Source: Norana najaformis (taxonomy: Eukaryota > Annelida > Clitellata > Crassiclitellata > Hormogastridae). Taken from it: DNA of 64,000 nucleotides. The DNA lies in the NCBI GenBank assembly GCA_964023275.1, contig OZ029922.1, forward strand, positions 2,789,034-2,853,033, in the 5' to 3' direction. The notes below the pieces were generated by a model that saw nothing but the letters and a program-made list of their open reading frames with translations, searched no databases and was not told where the DNA came from. Below are positions 31,418 to 43,339 of the stretch, one piece after another (position 1 is the first letter of the stretch; every line of letters starts with the position of its first letter). Made by a program: the position numbers and the translations under genes.

Positions 31418-32819
31418 AGGCATACTCGTGTCTTATTACGATGAGTTGATTCTCTAAACGACTTGAATTTCTATTTATAACCCTGAGCGCTGACACATGG
31501 CGCGAAAATCACAGCAGGTGCGCGGTGTATGGAACGTGGTACAAAATGTTGTAATCTGGCATTGCTAAACAAACTGATAGCGACGATACGCGCATACATT
31601 CACTGCATGGTGGATATATGAATTTGGTCAGTGTGGGTGTAAGAGAGGCATGTGTGCATGTATGCACTGATAGTATTAGGCATGGCAGGCGTAGGGTTAT
31701 GAAGGCAGTGGCTAATGTTAAGTCAGCTTTGTATAGGCCTATGCACACACAGGTCTGTTACGTACGCATATAACCACCAGGAGCTATATTTTACAAGGAA
31801 AAGAAGTTTAACGACACCTATACAAAGGTTCTTGATGAAAATGTGCCTATATGTGTGTCTGTGCGCGCGCGCGTGTGTGTGGGCAAGGACAGAAAGAAGG
31901 GTAGGCGGCAGAGGGTAGATGGATGGGGAGGGGCAGAGGCGGATTCTGAAGGGGCGGAATGAGGGACCCTGTGGAAGTGACAAAAATGACAGAAATTGTC
32001 GTTTGATCCCTGAACTTAGGCCTGCTGACTGACGTTTTCCTCATTGTTCTTGTCATTATGTCCAACTGTTACTTCACCCCCCACTTCAAATCCTGGCTCA
32101 GGTCCCTTGTCTTTCTACGTTGTTTCTCTGTTGTTCCAGTATGTGTGGTATTCTCAAATGGGATGTTTCTTGTAAACACGAGTGCTAAGAGTAAATCTGC
32201 CAATGCTTCTGTTCACTAAATCTGTTAGCAATTGAATCAACGTCACTTACCGTGATCCATTTAATGTCAATACAGTCGACAAGTTTACTGCGATCGCCTG
32301 CTTTCAATCAGTGATGGAACAAAACTCCATTCGAACTTTATTCTTCTTGTGCAAATTTGGTAGAATGATATCGACGTTCAGCTTAAACTATTTTGCTCAA
32401 ATTTATGACTACATTTTATCAACTTGGATTTGTTTATATCAGTTGGGTGTTGTTAAAAGGACTACGTATAATACAACTTAGACTTCTTTCTACAAGATTT
32501 CAACAGCGCAGGTGTCGTACAAGCTGCTAGTTCCGAGGCGAAAACCGTTGAATGATAGGCAGAGGTCCAGCCCATCCCTCCTAGTATACTATATATAATG
32601 GTGGAATTGTGCAAATGTTTCGTTAAGAATTAACCGTTTGAGATGCATGGCCTGAACAAATACAGGAATATGATTTAGTTCACCTCATTCAATGGTATAC
32701 AGTTGCCTGGTTTGTCAATGAGTATTAACATTGTTAATTAAGGGGGCAGTGGTATCAGTAATCGAGTGTGTCGAAGTATGGAAAGGATAGAATGGTGTCA
32801 AAGAAAATATACGCCAGAA

Positions 32820-33035
32820 TAAACGTCATGTATGCACACATGCATGTACACATAAATCTATGTATCCACGTATGTATGCATGCATGAATTTATGTATAAA
32901 TGTATTTATGTATACTTATGTATGTTTGCATGCATGTATGGATGTATACATGTATCTATGTATATATCTATGTATATATGTATACATGTATACATGTATG
33001 TATGGATGTATATAGGTATGTATTTATGTATCCCA
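32820..33035 (+). repeat. (ATGT)n microsatellite
   Basis: Imperfect TATG/CATG units with higher-order variation. The duplicate block has a counterpart at 42600-42830. Confidence 0.85.
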
Positions 33036-33125
33036 ATATTTATATAGCGCCTCTTCAACCACTCACTGGCCACAAGTTTCAACTAGTTGGTAAGAGACCA
33101 AATTCAACAAAACACAAATAGAAAA
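33036..33125 (-). repeat. short SINE/LINE end with TATATAGCGCC tag, group E
   Basis: atttatatagcgcctcttca, then ctggccacaagttt and gtaagagaccaaattcaa. The duplicate is at 42832-42920. Related but distinct copies are at 47737 and 54515. Confidence 0.55.
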
Positions 33126-33584
33126 AATAATTTTTCCAGTGTTTTCCAGCTCTATGAACTTGATCCATTTAAAATACAAAAAAGAACAATAATATCGGAA
33201 TACACAGAAAGAACCAAAACGCCTCTTGGTTATGCATTTTTTTTCGTTTTCATTTACTGCTGGCGTGCAGTTGGTTTTACTTTATAACAATTAGGCCTAT
33301 GTCGACGTTTTGTTCGTTTAATTATACAACTTATTTTAAAAATCACTTTTCATTAGTTAGAAATTATGTAAATCATTTAGTTATTTATTAGCTTTTATGT
33401 TTAAACGCAAAGAAACCGAAACAACAGTTCATTAGAGTGCAACAACTGTTATCTTTCCTCTTATACAACTTCCCTCGCGCTCCATAAAAGCTTTAAGCAC
33501 AGTTGTCTACCTTGGTCGAAAGGCAACAATCAGAGATTTGAATAAAAATAAAACATTCACTCATTAGGTCAACGTTAAAAGTTA

Positions 33585-33930
33585 CTCTCTACATTTTATA
33601 AATAAATAATGAATGAATAATTTAAAATTACTTTGCATTTAAACTTGCTCACTACTTTTTAGTATAATCATAGATACGCTTTACTTTACCTTTTACTGAA
33701 AACATAGTTAGGCTCACTATTTACTTTATTTTATTAGTAAAATCATAGATAATTCTTCTGTAAAAGCATAGTTAACTGTTACTAAAAACTTTAATGAAGC
33801 TAATTTCTATTTTACTTTTCAGGAATAGGATACTTACATTTCACTTACTTTAAGTAAAATTTAAAGTTATTTTTACTTTACTTTTCAGTAAAAGCGAAGT
33901 GGCTTTCTATTTACTTTTCCGTTCAGATAA
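33585..33930. repeat. TTTACTTTTCAGTAAAA array, 3' flank of lectin copy 2
   Basis: Irregular units of about 30-45 bases contain ttactttacttttcagtaaaa followed by a catagtta-like word. It lies just downstream (gene sense) of the stop at 34014. The counterpart is at 43340-43680. It could be transcribed as 3' UTR. Confidence 0.7.
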
Positions 33931-34013
33931 CTTCTTAATCCACTTTTCAGCGGGATCATAGCTAGTTCTCTCTTCATCCATCGGTAAACGTAGAGCTGCA
34001 TTTTCTTTCAGTT

Positions 34014-37000
34014 CTAGATATATTCGAGACGCCAATGCTGATTGACGGATCCCTTGTATCCATAAGACAGCACAGCAGCTCCGTCCTTCTGATGGGCACC
34101 CTGGATATCAAGGCACTCGCCCATCTTGCTTATGATCCGGTTTCCGGCAAGGGTCCATTGTTGATAATTGTGGTGCAGGAAAGGCATCATCCGAGCCTGA
34201 ACACCACCTGCGCACAAACAACTTTATAAGGTGAGGCGAGGCGAGGCGACGGGATTTTAACTTTCCATGAAGTGTTTTTGAATTTAAATTAAGGAAAGGA
34301 AGAGCGAGCATTAGCTGATTTTAAACTCGTATGCTTTAGATAAATAAACCATTAGCTAATATTATCTGTGCGTGATAGTGCAGTGGTAGGCGTGCTAGAC
34401 TGTCAACACAGAGGCAGGTGGTTCAATTCCCTGCCAGGACAGACAGACTTTTCGAGATGTCTGCACCACTTACTGCCTCCCAACGAACTCTGCTATAAGC
34501 TAAATTTACTGATCGGACAGTCTTCTTCCTCTAACTGCTCAGGAAACATTCTCGGCCCATCATAAAAGGCTCATCTTTTGGAACTGCTATATAGTCATGC
34601 CGCAGAGCTTTTGTGAGAATTTAAAATGCGCTATATAAGTTTTTGGATACATATATACATACTGTCGGTGGTTTAGCCTGCGAGGGAAAGAACGTCCCTC
34701 TGCCACAGATGCACAGGCTGAGAAATATGAAGTCGATAACACTTCATCCCAATGACTGACCTGGGGAATGCTTAATCGCAATCTAAAAAAATTTCTAAAG
34801 CGCTATTTCAAGCTTAGCGTAGGGTAACAGATTGTACTCTAGCGTTGTGCCGAACCAGAGAGTTTAAGACTGCTACGTGCACTTCAGAACTGCTTCTTTT
34901 AAAGTTAATTTATTTGGGTGAGATCCTTTGCCACCGCTGCCCGCAGGGTCATATCTGTCCCACATGTATTATGCAACTGAAAAGTTACACTTCTATTCTA
35001 AATAGCCTAGAATAGTTTTTGGCTAGAATACGTTTTATGCGATCTTAGGATTTCTGTAGCTCCGTCAAAAAAATGCAAGCGAAAGCATACTAACTTTGAA
35101 TCACAAATAGTCAGCAATAGCTGATCATTTATAACAATGTAAAATATGTTATATAAAAGTCGATTATACTGGATGCTTTGCAAGCAGAATCTGCACATTT
35201 TAAATTTACGCCTTTGTGAGGTTAATAAGAGGCACCAACAACTATTCGATATGTACATTTAGCTACGATAGCTACTGAACATTATGCAAACCGGCTTCTT
35301 CTCGGAAAGAAGTGCTCTGACGGAACGCTCCTACCGAAGTAGCTAGCCGGGCCAATGTCTAGAGCGATTAAGACATACCTTGCGTTTCAAGAACCATGTC
35401 GTTGAGGGCGGAATGTATGACTCCCTTAGGGTCGAAGTACCACAGCTGGTTCTTGGCGACGGGACTCTTTTTCGGCCAGACGATGACCGGAGCACCGGCG
35501 CAAGGATTTCCTTCATCGATGTCCAGGACTTTGTTGTGCATTTCGCTGACGATGAAGAAATCACGTCTACGTCAGACATTCAACACCGAGAATCAGATAC
35601 ACTCAAATAAACACATGAATAGCTGTGTGGATAAGTAAGGTAAGGTAAAGGAAGGTATACATGTATGTATGTATGTACGTCTTAGACGTTTACATGTGTA
35701 TAATGTGCAAAAGGCCATATTTAAATTCATCCTTTGGAATATGCTCATTTTAACAAGGATACTATCCTATCCTATCCTACCCAACCCCTATACAATGATG
35801 CATTAGCCCTCTTATGACGCGATATGAAAATATAAATGCACCCACAACTGGTTCCAGCCTCACATTTACACTTTCAGTTCTCATAATATGTATTAGTATT
35901 TATATGTGGATGTAAAGGGCATAATATATACATAAATTAATATTTATCTATATATATGTATTTATTTATACATTAATATACTTATATTTATACATTTCAA
36001 TATAGGCATATAACTGCTCATCTTGGAAGGTCATATACCTCATATACGGCTTTTTATATGATGGTACATCTAGAAAGTCAAACTGCTGATTCGTTCCTCC
36101 GTTTTGGTCCCAAGCGATCACTTTTGCACCTGAACTTTTGTTGCTGCCTGGCATAATATTTGTCCATGAAACACAAAGAATTACACAACTATGGCAAAAA
36201 AAGAGGACCGACACTCTTTCTGTCTTTTAAAAGTATTGAACAAAACAACAATTGTAATCGTAAGTCCCTTACATAGCAAACACACACAGAGAAAATTGTC
36301 CGGTTGCCACTGTCACCCTGCGCTCCAACCGAAATATTCTTCAATCTCAGACTAATCGTATCCAATATAATGAATGGATGTTTGTTCCTAGATATTTGAT
36401 ATAGCGCCTTTTAAGTATAAATCTCAAAAGCTTTGTGTTTTTCCAGTGGTGTTAAAGTTTATTAAGAACAAGTTCATTTGTTAAAAAATATGTTCAGATA
36501 ACTGGAAAAGTCACCACTGGCGGGTTCTCGCGGACACTTAGAACCCAACCAAAGGAGTCACATTACGACCAGAGTTAACAATAAACAATAACCCAATCCA
36601 ACTAAATTCAATCAAAACCAATTCAAACCAACCCAACCGTATCCAATTCAATCCATTCTAAGTTACCTCACCTAATCTAACCTAACCTAATCTGATGACA
36701 TCTATAGAGTCGTTTTCAAAAAGCACAAAACACCTATCAATCAATCAGTGGTCCCATCAAGTGCATACCTGCCACATCGATGACTCGGTTGACTGCTTGA
36801 CGGTTGCGGATGGTGGTGCCATAGCGCTCCCACAGTTGATTGGGATTTCCCGGATAGTATGGATTGACGACGAGAGTGTCACCTACCGAGACAACGAAGA
36901 CAACCACTTATTAATGGCCATCTACTATGAAAAGGAGAACTAGTAACTAGGATACAGTGCAGTCAATCATTCTGGCTGAGAACAAACTCTATCGTAACTT

Positions 37001-37597
37001 ATATCACATACCATCATCATCATCATCGTCGTCGTCGTCATGGTCAGCATCAGCATCTTAGACACCATGGCGCTATATCAAGTCTCAATTATCCTGCTAC
37101 TGATGATGATGAAGATGACGACGATGGTGAAAAAACCTGATATTGATGATGACGACATGGTGAAGATAATCATCTTAATCATCGCATTTGTTTGTTCAAC
37201 ATATGTAACCTTCATCATAATGATAATCGTTATAATGGCTATCTTCGTTATATAGTCGTCGTCGTCATCGTCGTCATCGTCGTCATAATCATCATTGTTG
37301 TTGTCATCATCGCATCATCATCATCCTCATCCTTATAACATTGTTATGATGAAAGCTTTGTGCCGAGAGTCTGACCTGCGAGATCCAAACAGTGCCCGGT
37401 TGCCTTGGAGCGAATTGTTCCAGTCATTGGGTCGTCGTACCACAGCTGGCTATTCCACTCGTTCCAGTTCTTCATCGGCCAAGTGATGACCCTCACTCCA
37501 GGAGCGCTACTTCCGCCTTCAATGTCAAGCACCAGGTTGCTCAGACGGCTCTTGATCAGGTAGTAGTCCTTCGGCGCTGAACTGGGGAAGGCCATTC
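34014..37597 (-). CDS. tandem ricin-type lectin, copy 2 (leader exons not found)
   Basis: Predicted two-trefoil R-type lectin, a close duplicate of the copy at 43754-48941. Exons in transcript order: 37376-37597, 36769-36882, 36039-36147, 35379-35566, 34014-34207, with a TAG stop at 34014-34016. All are open, with GT-AG borders (donors gtcaga, gtatgc, gtatat, gtatgt) and phases 1-1-2-1. Exon lengths 222/114/109/188/194 equal copy 3. QxW motifs: SQLWYDD, NQLWERY, NQQFDF, NQLWYF, QQWTLA, NQHWRLEY. The first exon has an internal Met (MAFPSSAPKD) which could start a 274-residue protein lacking the Gly-Tyr-Pro leader. The acceptor (ctacacag-like tag|gaatgg) is nevertheless kept in the same phase as in copy 3. 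No GYP exon was found to the right, where LINEs and SINEs fill 37.9-40.4 kb. Confidence 0.85.
34375..34765 (+). repeat. SINE, group D, interrupted
   Basis: The head (agtgcagtggtaggcgtgct, box B ggtggttcaattccctgcc) and body start are present. The body breaks at about 34513 and resumes at about 34663 (actgtcggtgg). The roughly 150 bases between end in aaatgcgctatataagtt, the LINE-like tag, so another short retroposon landed inside it. Confidence 0.6.
34905..34970 (-). repeat. SINE, group A, fragment
   Basis: ttgggtgagatcctttgcca followed by ccgctgcccgcagg is the reverse of the group A body (gggcagcggtggtgaaggat). Confidence 0.5.
36385..36485 (-). repeat. SINE/LINE end with ATATAGCGCC tag
   Basis: gatatagcgccttttaagta, aaatctcaaaagc and agtggtgttaaagttta recur at 41380-41460 and 45920-46010, in antisense orientation within the lectin unit. 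Confidence 0.5.
36575..36765 (-). repeat. (AATCC)n tract plus LINE tail beside exon B
   Basis: The pentamer-like caatccaactaaattcaatc run is followed by ctgatgacatctatagagtc, a reverse LINE tag. This places a retroposon tail a few bases from the exon B donor of copy 2. The duplicate is at 46110-46300. Confidence 0.55.
37010..37335 (+). repeat. (CAT/GTC)n microsatellite
   Basis: Trinucleotide repeat in the intron between exons A and B of lectin copy 2. The counterpart is at 46560-46930. Confidence 0.85.
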
Positions 37598-37619
37598 CTA
37601 CACAAAATCAAGCAACATC

Positions 37620-37845
37620 CATGTGTATAGAAGAAGACATCGAAGAGGAATTAGAAGAAAAATTAAAAGAAAAAGAAGAAGAAGGATGAAGAGGAGAAGG
37701 AGGAGGAGAAGAAGAAGAAGGTGATGATGATGACGATGAAGAAGAAGAAAAAAGAAAACGAAACATTCAACAAATGCGAAGAATGCGCGGAAGTAGGGAA
37801 AGGAAGAGGAGGAGGAGGAGGAGGAAGTGGAGGACATCCATAAAC
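37620..37845 (-). repeat. long polypurine/polypyrimidine tract before exon A, copy 2
   Basis: GAA, GAG and GGA runs on the plus strand give about 200 bases of C/T-rich sequence on the lectin sense strand, ending roughly 25 bases before the exon A acceptor. A GAT-rich patch (about 37720-37737) interrupts it. Copy 3 has the same tract at 47210-47430. Confidence 0.8.
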
Positions 37846-37879
37846 TTAAACATGAAGGGTATGAAATGTTTGCAATTTC

Positions 37880-38155
37880 CTTTTCTAAACCTCGGCATGT
37901 GTTTCCGGATAGTCCTGCTCTTCGCCGTCTGACCTTCCCATTAACAATTCACGGTCAATGTACTCAGTTTCTAGCCGAGGTCGCTGAGGTGCAAGCGCAA
38001 CAGAAATCTCGAAATATCTTTCTGCCCTGGCGGGGATTTGAACCCCCTACCTCGGGGTCTGCAGTCCAAAACACCACCGCTAGTCTAGATAGCATCAACA
38101 GATGGCACGCTAAAACGAAACCGAAAGTCAGTTTCCATAAAGTCCCTCCCTGAGA
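37880..38155 (-). repeat. tRNA-derived SINE, group D
   Basis: The minus strand has gactagcggtggtgttttgg, box B gggggttcaaatccccgcca, and the body gcgacctcggctagaaactg with a GACCGTGAA word. The region 37857-37975 matches 47460-47580, where the head is missing. Confidence 0.75.
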
Positions 38156-38229
38156 CAGAAAGACGGTCACCGTTAATGGTTGGTAAATTGCTGAAAATAG
38201 GTAAGCTTAAGCCGTAACTTGAGGTCAAC

Positions 38230-38345
38230 TTAAAAGTAAAGTATCCCATATCCCACAAGTGAGACGTAGTAATTTCTTTAGGCCCTAGAGCCGGTAATGG
38301 AAGAATCCCAAGGTCCTGGACATGGGGCCAGTGCAGGTTAACTTA
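38230..38345 (-). repeat. SINE, group B, 3' part
   Basis: agtatcccatatcccacaag, tttaggccctagagccgg and aatcccaaggtcctggacat are the reverse of the group B end. Confidence 0.7.
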
Positions 38346-38469
38346 CATAGGCTTACATCTAAATAGATATCGATAAAATGCGCTAAATAACTCATATATG
38401 ATGATGATGATGATGACGATAGTGATGGAAATAATGATCACGATAATGACCTCTATCATCATCTGCTGC

Positions 38470-39062
38470 AACTCGCTTCTTACTGGCGTTTCAAAAGCTA
38501 ATTTAATGAACCTTCAAAGAGTTCAAACTACATTGGCAAGAGCTATCACTAAAACTCCAAAATATGAGCTTATATCACCAATCCTAAAATCGTTGCACTG
38601 GTTGCCCATAGAAAAGCGCATAATGTTCAAGACTGGACTAATTGTATACAAGACTCTACATTTCAGCCAGTCTCACTATCTTCACTCTGTACTTACTCCC
38701 AAAATTTATCTCTACTCGACCAGGTCTTCTAGCTGTCTAAATCTGACTATTCCGTGAACAAGAACAGTTCTTGGCAGGCATGCTTTTTCTGTCGCTGACC
38801 CTAGACTCTGGAACTCTCTTCCGGGAAATGTTCGCTCGGCAAAGTCTGTTTCGGCCTTCAGATCTCGATTAAAAACTCCCCTCTTCCTGGACTCATTTTC
38901 TCAGTAGGCTATCTCTGTGTCTTCTGGACTCCTCTTTGACTTTTCGACCAGGCCTCACCATGGAATTTGGCTTGGACAATGATTTTGTTTAGCAGCTACC
39001 ATCGACTGATGCCTTGAGCATTATTACAGTGGCGCTATAGAAGTTCTTAGATTAGATTAGAT
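38470..39062 (+). repeat. CR1/L2-like LINE, C-terminal RT plus 3' UTR
   Basis: It encodes LQRVQTTLARAITKTPK, ILKSLHWLPIEKRIMFKTG and RLWNSLPGNVRSAKSVSAF, then an LKTPLF-like segment. The 3' UTR has taccatcgactgatgccttg and the tag gtggcgctatagaagttctt, with a tail of (TTAGA)n. One frame break was noted. Confidence 0.85.
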
Positions 39063-39099
39063 CAACTGATGTTTAAGTCAGTGCTGATAAAATCTGCCA

Positions 39100-39270
39100 T
39101 GAATACAGCAATGGCAGTAATAATGATTGATAATGATGAGGACGATGATGATAATAGCGATGAATGATGATAATAGCGATGAATGATAATGACAATGCTG
39201 GCAAATGATAATAGCGATGATAATGATAGCAGGTAGCACTGACGACGAATGGTAATAGCGACGCAAATGA
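39100..39270 (+). repeat. (GAT)n-type microsatellite
   Basis: gatgataatagcgatgaatg-type units repeat. They lie after the LINE tail. Confidence 0.8.
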
Positions 39271-39429
39271 AATCATATAACGATAGTCATGAAGACGCTT
39301 TACCATGCATTGTGCAGAAGCCAAGATCTCGGTAAATACAGTTTTAAAGATCCACCAGTGATAAGGAAAGCAGAGAGTGAGCGGCCTTTTATCCGATTTG
39401 AACAGGATGCAGTTGGACGCAGATTTGAG

Positions 39430-39640
39430 TGATAGCTGATCGACTCATGTCTGTATATGTCTGTATCTGTCTGTATCTGTCTGTATTTAAGCATTCATGT
39501 CTGCCGTTCTTTCTGTCAGTCTGTCTCATCTGGTAGTCTGTCTGTCTGTCTGCTTGCCTGTGTCTGCATATAAGTATGCATGTCTGCCTGTTTTTATTCA
39601 ACCTGCCTCTCTCTCTCTCTCTTTATATATATATATATCT
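39430..39640 (+). repeat. (CTGT)n and CT/TA microsatellites
   Basis: tgtctgtatctg units, then gtctgtctgtc, (CT)n at 39607-39622 and (TA)n at 39624-39637. They lie immediately before a LINE. Confidence 0.85.
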
Positions 39641-40450
39641 TTTTCTGATCATATCATCCATCTTTCCCGCTCATGCTTTATGCATATCCGCGACCTTCGT
39701 AGAATCCGCCCTATGCTTAACTTCAAAACCGCATCTACCATTGCCACATCCATAGTCCATGCAAAACATGACTACTGCAATTCAATTTTCTTCAATATTG
39801 ACACAACCCAGATAAACCTCCTTCAAGCTATCCAGAATGTTCTCGCTCATGCTGTCACCAAAACTCCCAAACACCATCACATCATCCCTGTTCTCAAATT
39901 ACTTCACTGGCTTAAAATACCAGAACGGAGTACAGAGTCTTATCCCTTCCCTACAACACACTTCAATCCTCCCAACCATCCTATCTTGTACATATTTACA
40001 ATCCAAGTCCTCGTCTGTCGTAACATTTATTTGCCCTCCCGTCGCCTCATCCTATAAAATTTGGAAATCACTCCATAGCCATAGCAGCCCCACCCATCTG
40101 GAAGAAACTTCCGCCAGAATTACGACGATTATCTGATCCATCATACGAACTCACCAACACTTCACCTCTTTCTAGTTTCTGCGCAGGTTTTTCACTCAAG
40201 ACTGAAAACATTTCTTTTCCAAAATCTTATCCTGGTTCTTCCTCTTCCCCTTATCTGTCTCCTCCCTTCAATTTCAAACACCATCCACCGTAGCCATCCG
40301 ACTGTCTGACTGCCTGACTACTGGATCTTGACCTGGAACCAAACCCTTTTGCCTATCGATTTTGTTTTGACTGAGCGCATGTGAATAAGCTGGTTCCCGC
40401 TACTTAGCTTTCGTTGGGCGCTGTAGAAATCTCAAAATTACGATTACTAG
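39641..40450 (+). repeat. LINE ORF2 C-terminal half and 3' end
   Basis: It encodes DHIIHLSRSCFMHIRDLRRI, VHAKHDYCNSIF, QAIQNVLAHAVTKTPKHHHI and LKLLHWLKIPER. Then, after a gap, come a LW..LPPELRRLSDPSYEL-like part and the common 3' UTR, ending in gggcgctgtagaaatctcaa plus an attacgatta tail. It lies where the leader exons of lectin copy 2 would be expected. Confidence 0.85.
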
Positions 40451-40615
40451 ACCTATATCCATGTAGTGTGCACATCGTATATACATCTACTCTCTACATA
40501 CAATCTACGCATACAGTCTAAGCGTGTTGTTTGTGACTGCGTGTGTGACTCTGTATGCAGCTTACCATGATTTGCTTATTGCGTGCACGGGGACTGACAG
40601 GTTGAAAGATTTAAG
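40448..40615. repeat. duplicate of 50490-50660
   Basis: tatccatgtagtgtgcacatcgtata (26 bases shared) and later words (agtctaagcgtg, cttaccatg, tttgcttattgc) are in common. The offset of about 10.04 kb is close to the offset between lectin copies 2 and 3, so this is probably the right edge of the tandem duplication. Confidence 0.65.
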
Positions 40616-41739
40616 GTTCAAAACTCGTGTATCAAAATACAGCCGTTAAAAAGTCAATTGCATGCGAGACAATTGTTATTTATAGGTTTATATAAATGAT
40701 GGCCCAATTACCGAAGTTCTAATTAAAGCCGCAATTCCATATATCTATAAAGTGTCTCGTGACGAGACAGACCAGTCGTTGTGACCTATAATCAGACATT
40801 TTAATCTGCTTAGTATATATGAATAGTTTTTATGGAGACACTTTATAAAGCGCTTTATAAGTACCTCACGAAAGAAATCGTTTTCCACGCTAGTCTAACA
40901 TAAGTGGCGTTAAAGATCTTAAAAACAAATAGCTTATCATTAAGCAAATTTATAATCATGTAAATGTGCCTGCATATATATATATACATATATATATATA
41001 TGAAAATTGTAGGTACACAAGATTTTTACATTTTTGCGGAAATGTTATTTGGTTTCGCTTTCTTTGGACTTTACTCTTCGAACAAAATAATCTTGATTAC
41101 TTAGAGCTTAGTCTTTCCTGCGTTAATAAGCATATCGGACAACGCAGCATCTCCACTCGTCACTGTACATCAAAGATGAATCATCGGGAGTCTACTTGCT
41201 TCATGCTACGATAATCCCCAGACATCTCAGATCATCTCTGATGCAGTTAGGCCACTTTTTCTTGTTTTATCTCCTTTCGTCGGTGATTAAACTCAGACCC
41301 GTAACGCAGCCTTAATGAGGAGCTGAGAATTTCCTGATTGTTATATTACATGATACAAACTAATTCAATCCAATTTAATGAATAATTTATCGCCTTTTAA
41401 GTATATCTCAAAAGCGATTAACTTGCCAGCCTCGGTGGTGTTAAAGTTTACAAGCTCAACTGTATTGTTACATTACATGATACATTACAGGAATCCAGTT
41501 CATCACGTGTTTGAATCATTCTATCGTTTTACCATCGATTTCGATGTTCGCTTCCTGATGACGAAGTCTATTTCTTCCAGTGCTGTCTTGTCTTTACTTT
41601 TACTTTCATTTTGATCCGCTTCAGACTACTTCAGCAGGAAGTCTGAGCCTATCCAAAGTTAGGACAAACGAGGAATGTTCTGCGGTGGCTTTGCGACTCA
41701 CCCACGTGGCAGCATTGGAATGATCCGCACATAGGACTT
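40616..41739. other. gene-free stretch between lectin units
   Basis: No exon was recognised. A TA run is at about 40975-41000. A relative of 27120-27480 occupies 41020-41710 and includes a retroposon end at 41380-41460. Confidence 0.4.
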
Positions 41740-42599
41740 GATCCCTGAACTTAATGATTGATGTTTTGCTCATTGTTCGTTTCATTATGTCCATCTGCTA
41801 CTTCACCTCTCACTTCAAAAACTGGATGAGTCCGTTAACTTACTACGTTGCTTCTCTGTTGTTCCGTTATGTGATATTTTGAACTGCGAGGTTTAATTTT
41901 GTAACCACGAGCACTATAGGCGCTATATAAATGGCCAGATACCTGCATATAGTCAATGGTCAATGCTTCTATTGATTAAACTTGTAAGCAATAGAATTAT
42001 CGTCACTCACCATATAATCCAATTGATGTCAGTACAATCGAAATTTTACCGAGATCGCCTGGTTTTTAAACAGCGATGGAACAAAACTCCATTCGAACAT
42101 ATGTTCTGACGTTCAGCTGAAACTCTGCTTAAATTTAACCTCTAATTTGACCAAATTTAGTACGATATTTTATCAACTTGAATTTATCTTTATATCAGCA
42201 GGGTGTTGTAAATATTTCTAATACAACTTAGACTTCTTTTTAGGATTTCAACACTGCAGGTATCGTCTTAGATTGGAGCGGATTCTAGTTCCGGGGCACC
42301 AAACGTTTAATAATAGGGTTCAGCCCATCCCTCCTAGTAATGGTGGAATTGGGCAAATGTTTCGTCAGTAATTAGCATGGCCTGAATATTTATAGGAATA
42401 GATTTAGTTCATCTCATGCAGTGATAGGCAGATGATCATTTATAACGATGTTTTAGTCCGAAAATAGTTGCCTGGTTTCTTAATAATTATGAACGTTGTT
42501 AATGAAGGAGGCTGTGGTAGCAGTAAATCGTGTAGGCGAAGTATGGAAAGGAGAGAATGACCGGCAGATGTAACGATGTTGAAGAAAATTTCCTCAAAT

Positions 42600-42830
42600 A
42601 CACAAGAAATGCATGCATGTATACATAAATGTATGTATGTACGTACGTTTATATTCATGTACGCATGTATATATATATATATATATGTATGTATACATGT
42701 GCCCATGTGTGCCTGCATGCATGTAAGTATACATGTAAATATTTATGTATGCATGCATGTGGTATGGTGCATGCATGTACGTGTGTATGTATGTATGCAT
42801 GCATGTATGTAACTATGCACGCCTGTGTCT
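42600..42830 (+). repeat. (ATGT/GCAT)n microsatellite
   Basis: Imperfect tetranucleotide repeat with a (TA)n core at 42668-42685. It corresponds to 32820-33035. Confidence 0.85.
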
Positions 42831-43339
42831 GAATATTTATATAGCGCCCTTTTTAACCTGTCAGAGGCGCTGGCCACAAGTTAAGGCTACTTGGCAAGAG
42901 ACCAAACTCAATACACAAATGGAAAATACAATCAACCAGCTTTTCCCGCAGTCTATAAACTTTATCTTTTAAAAATGCAAACAAGAAGAAAAACAACGGA
43001 ATATAACGAGAAGGTCAAAACAGCCTCTTGCCCACGCATTTCCTCTGTTTCATTTAGGCCTGTACCAGCATATATCAACAATCGCCTTCTATTAATTAAA
43101 ACTATGTAAATCAATTAGTTATTTACAGCTTTAACGTTTAAACGCAAAAAATGGACTAAGAACAACAAGAAGAAAAACTACAAAAGCTGTTAATTAAACT
43201 ATAATAACTGTTGGCTTGTCGCTCATACAATCTTTCTCGCATTCCATAAAAGCGTTTAACACAGTTATCTACCTTGGTCGACAGGTAACATTTAGATAAT
43301 TGAATTAAGAGTAAGCGTTCACTTATTGGGTCAACGTTG

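Larger units (their letters stand above)
31985..37975. repeat. tandem duplication, unit carrying lectin copy 2
   Basis: Exon and non-exon sequence runs collinear with 41740-47580: the 3' flank (32000-32700 with 41750-42520), the ATGT microsatellite, the TTTTACTGAAAAG array, all five exons, the GAT and polypurine tracts, and the SINE end at 37860-37975. Small insertions and deletions are frequent. Confidence 0.8.

Noticed and set aside
17270-37597. Lectin copies 1 and 2 as dead pseudogenes
   Set aside because: All ten exons are open, with GT-AG borders and conserved phases. Only the 5' leaders are missing from view, so I list them as incomplete genes.
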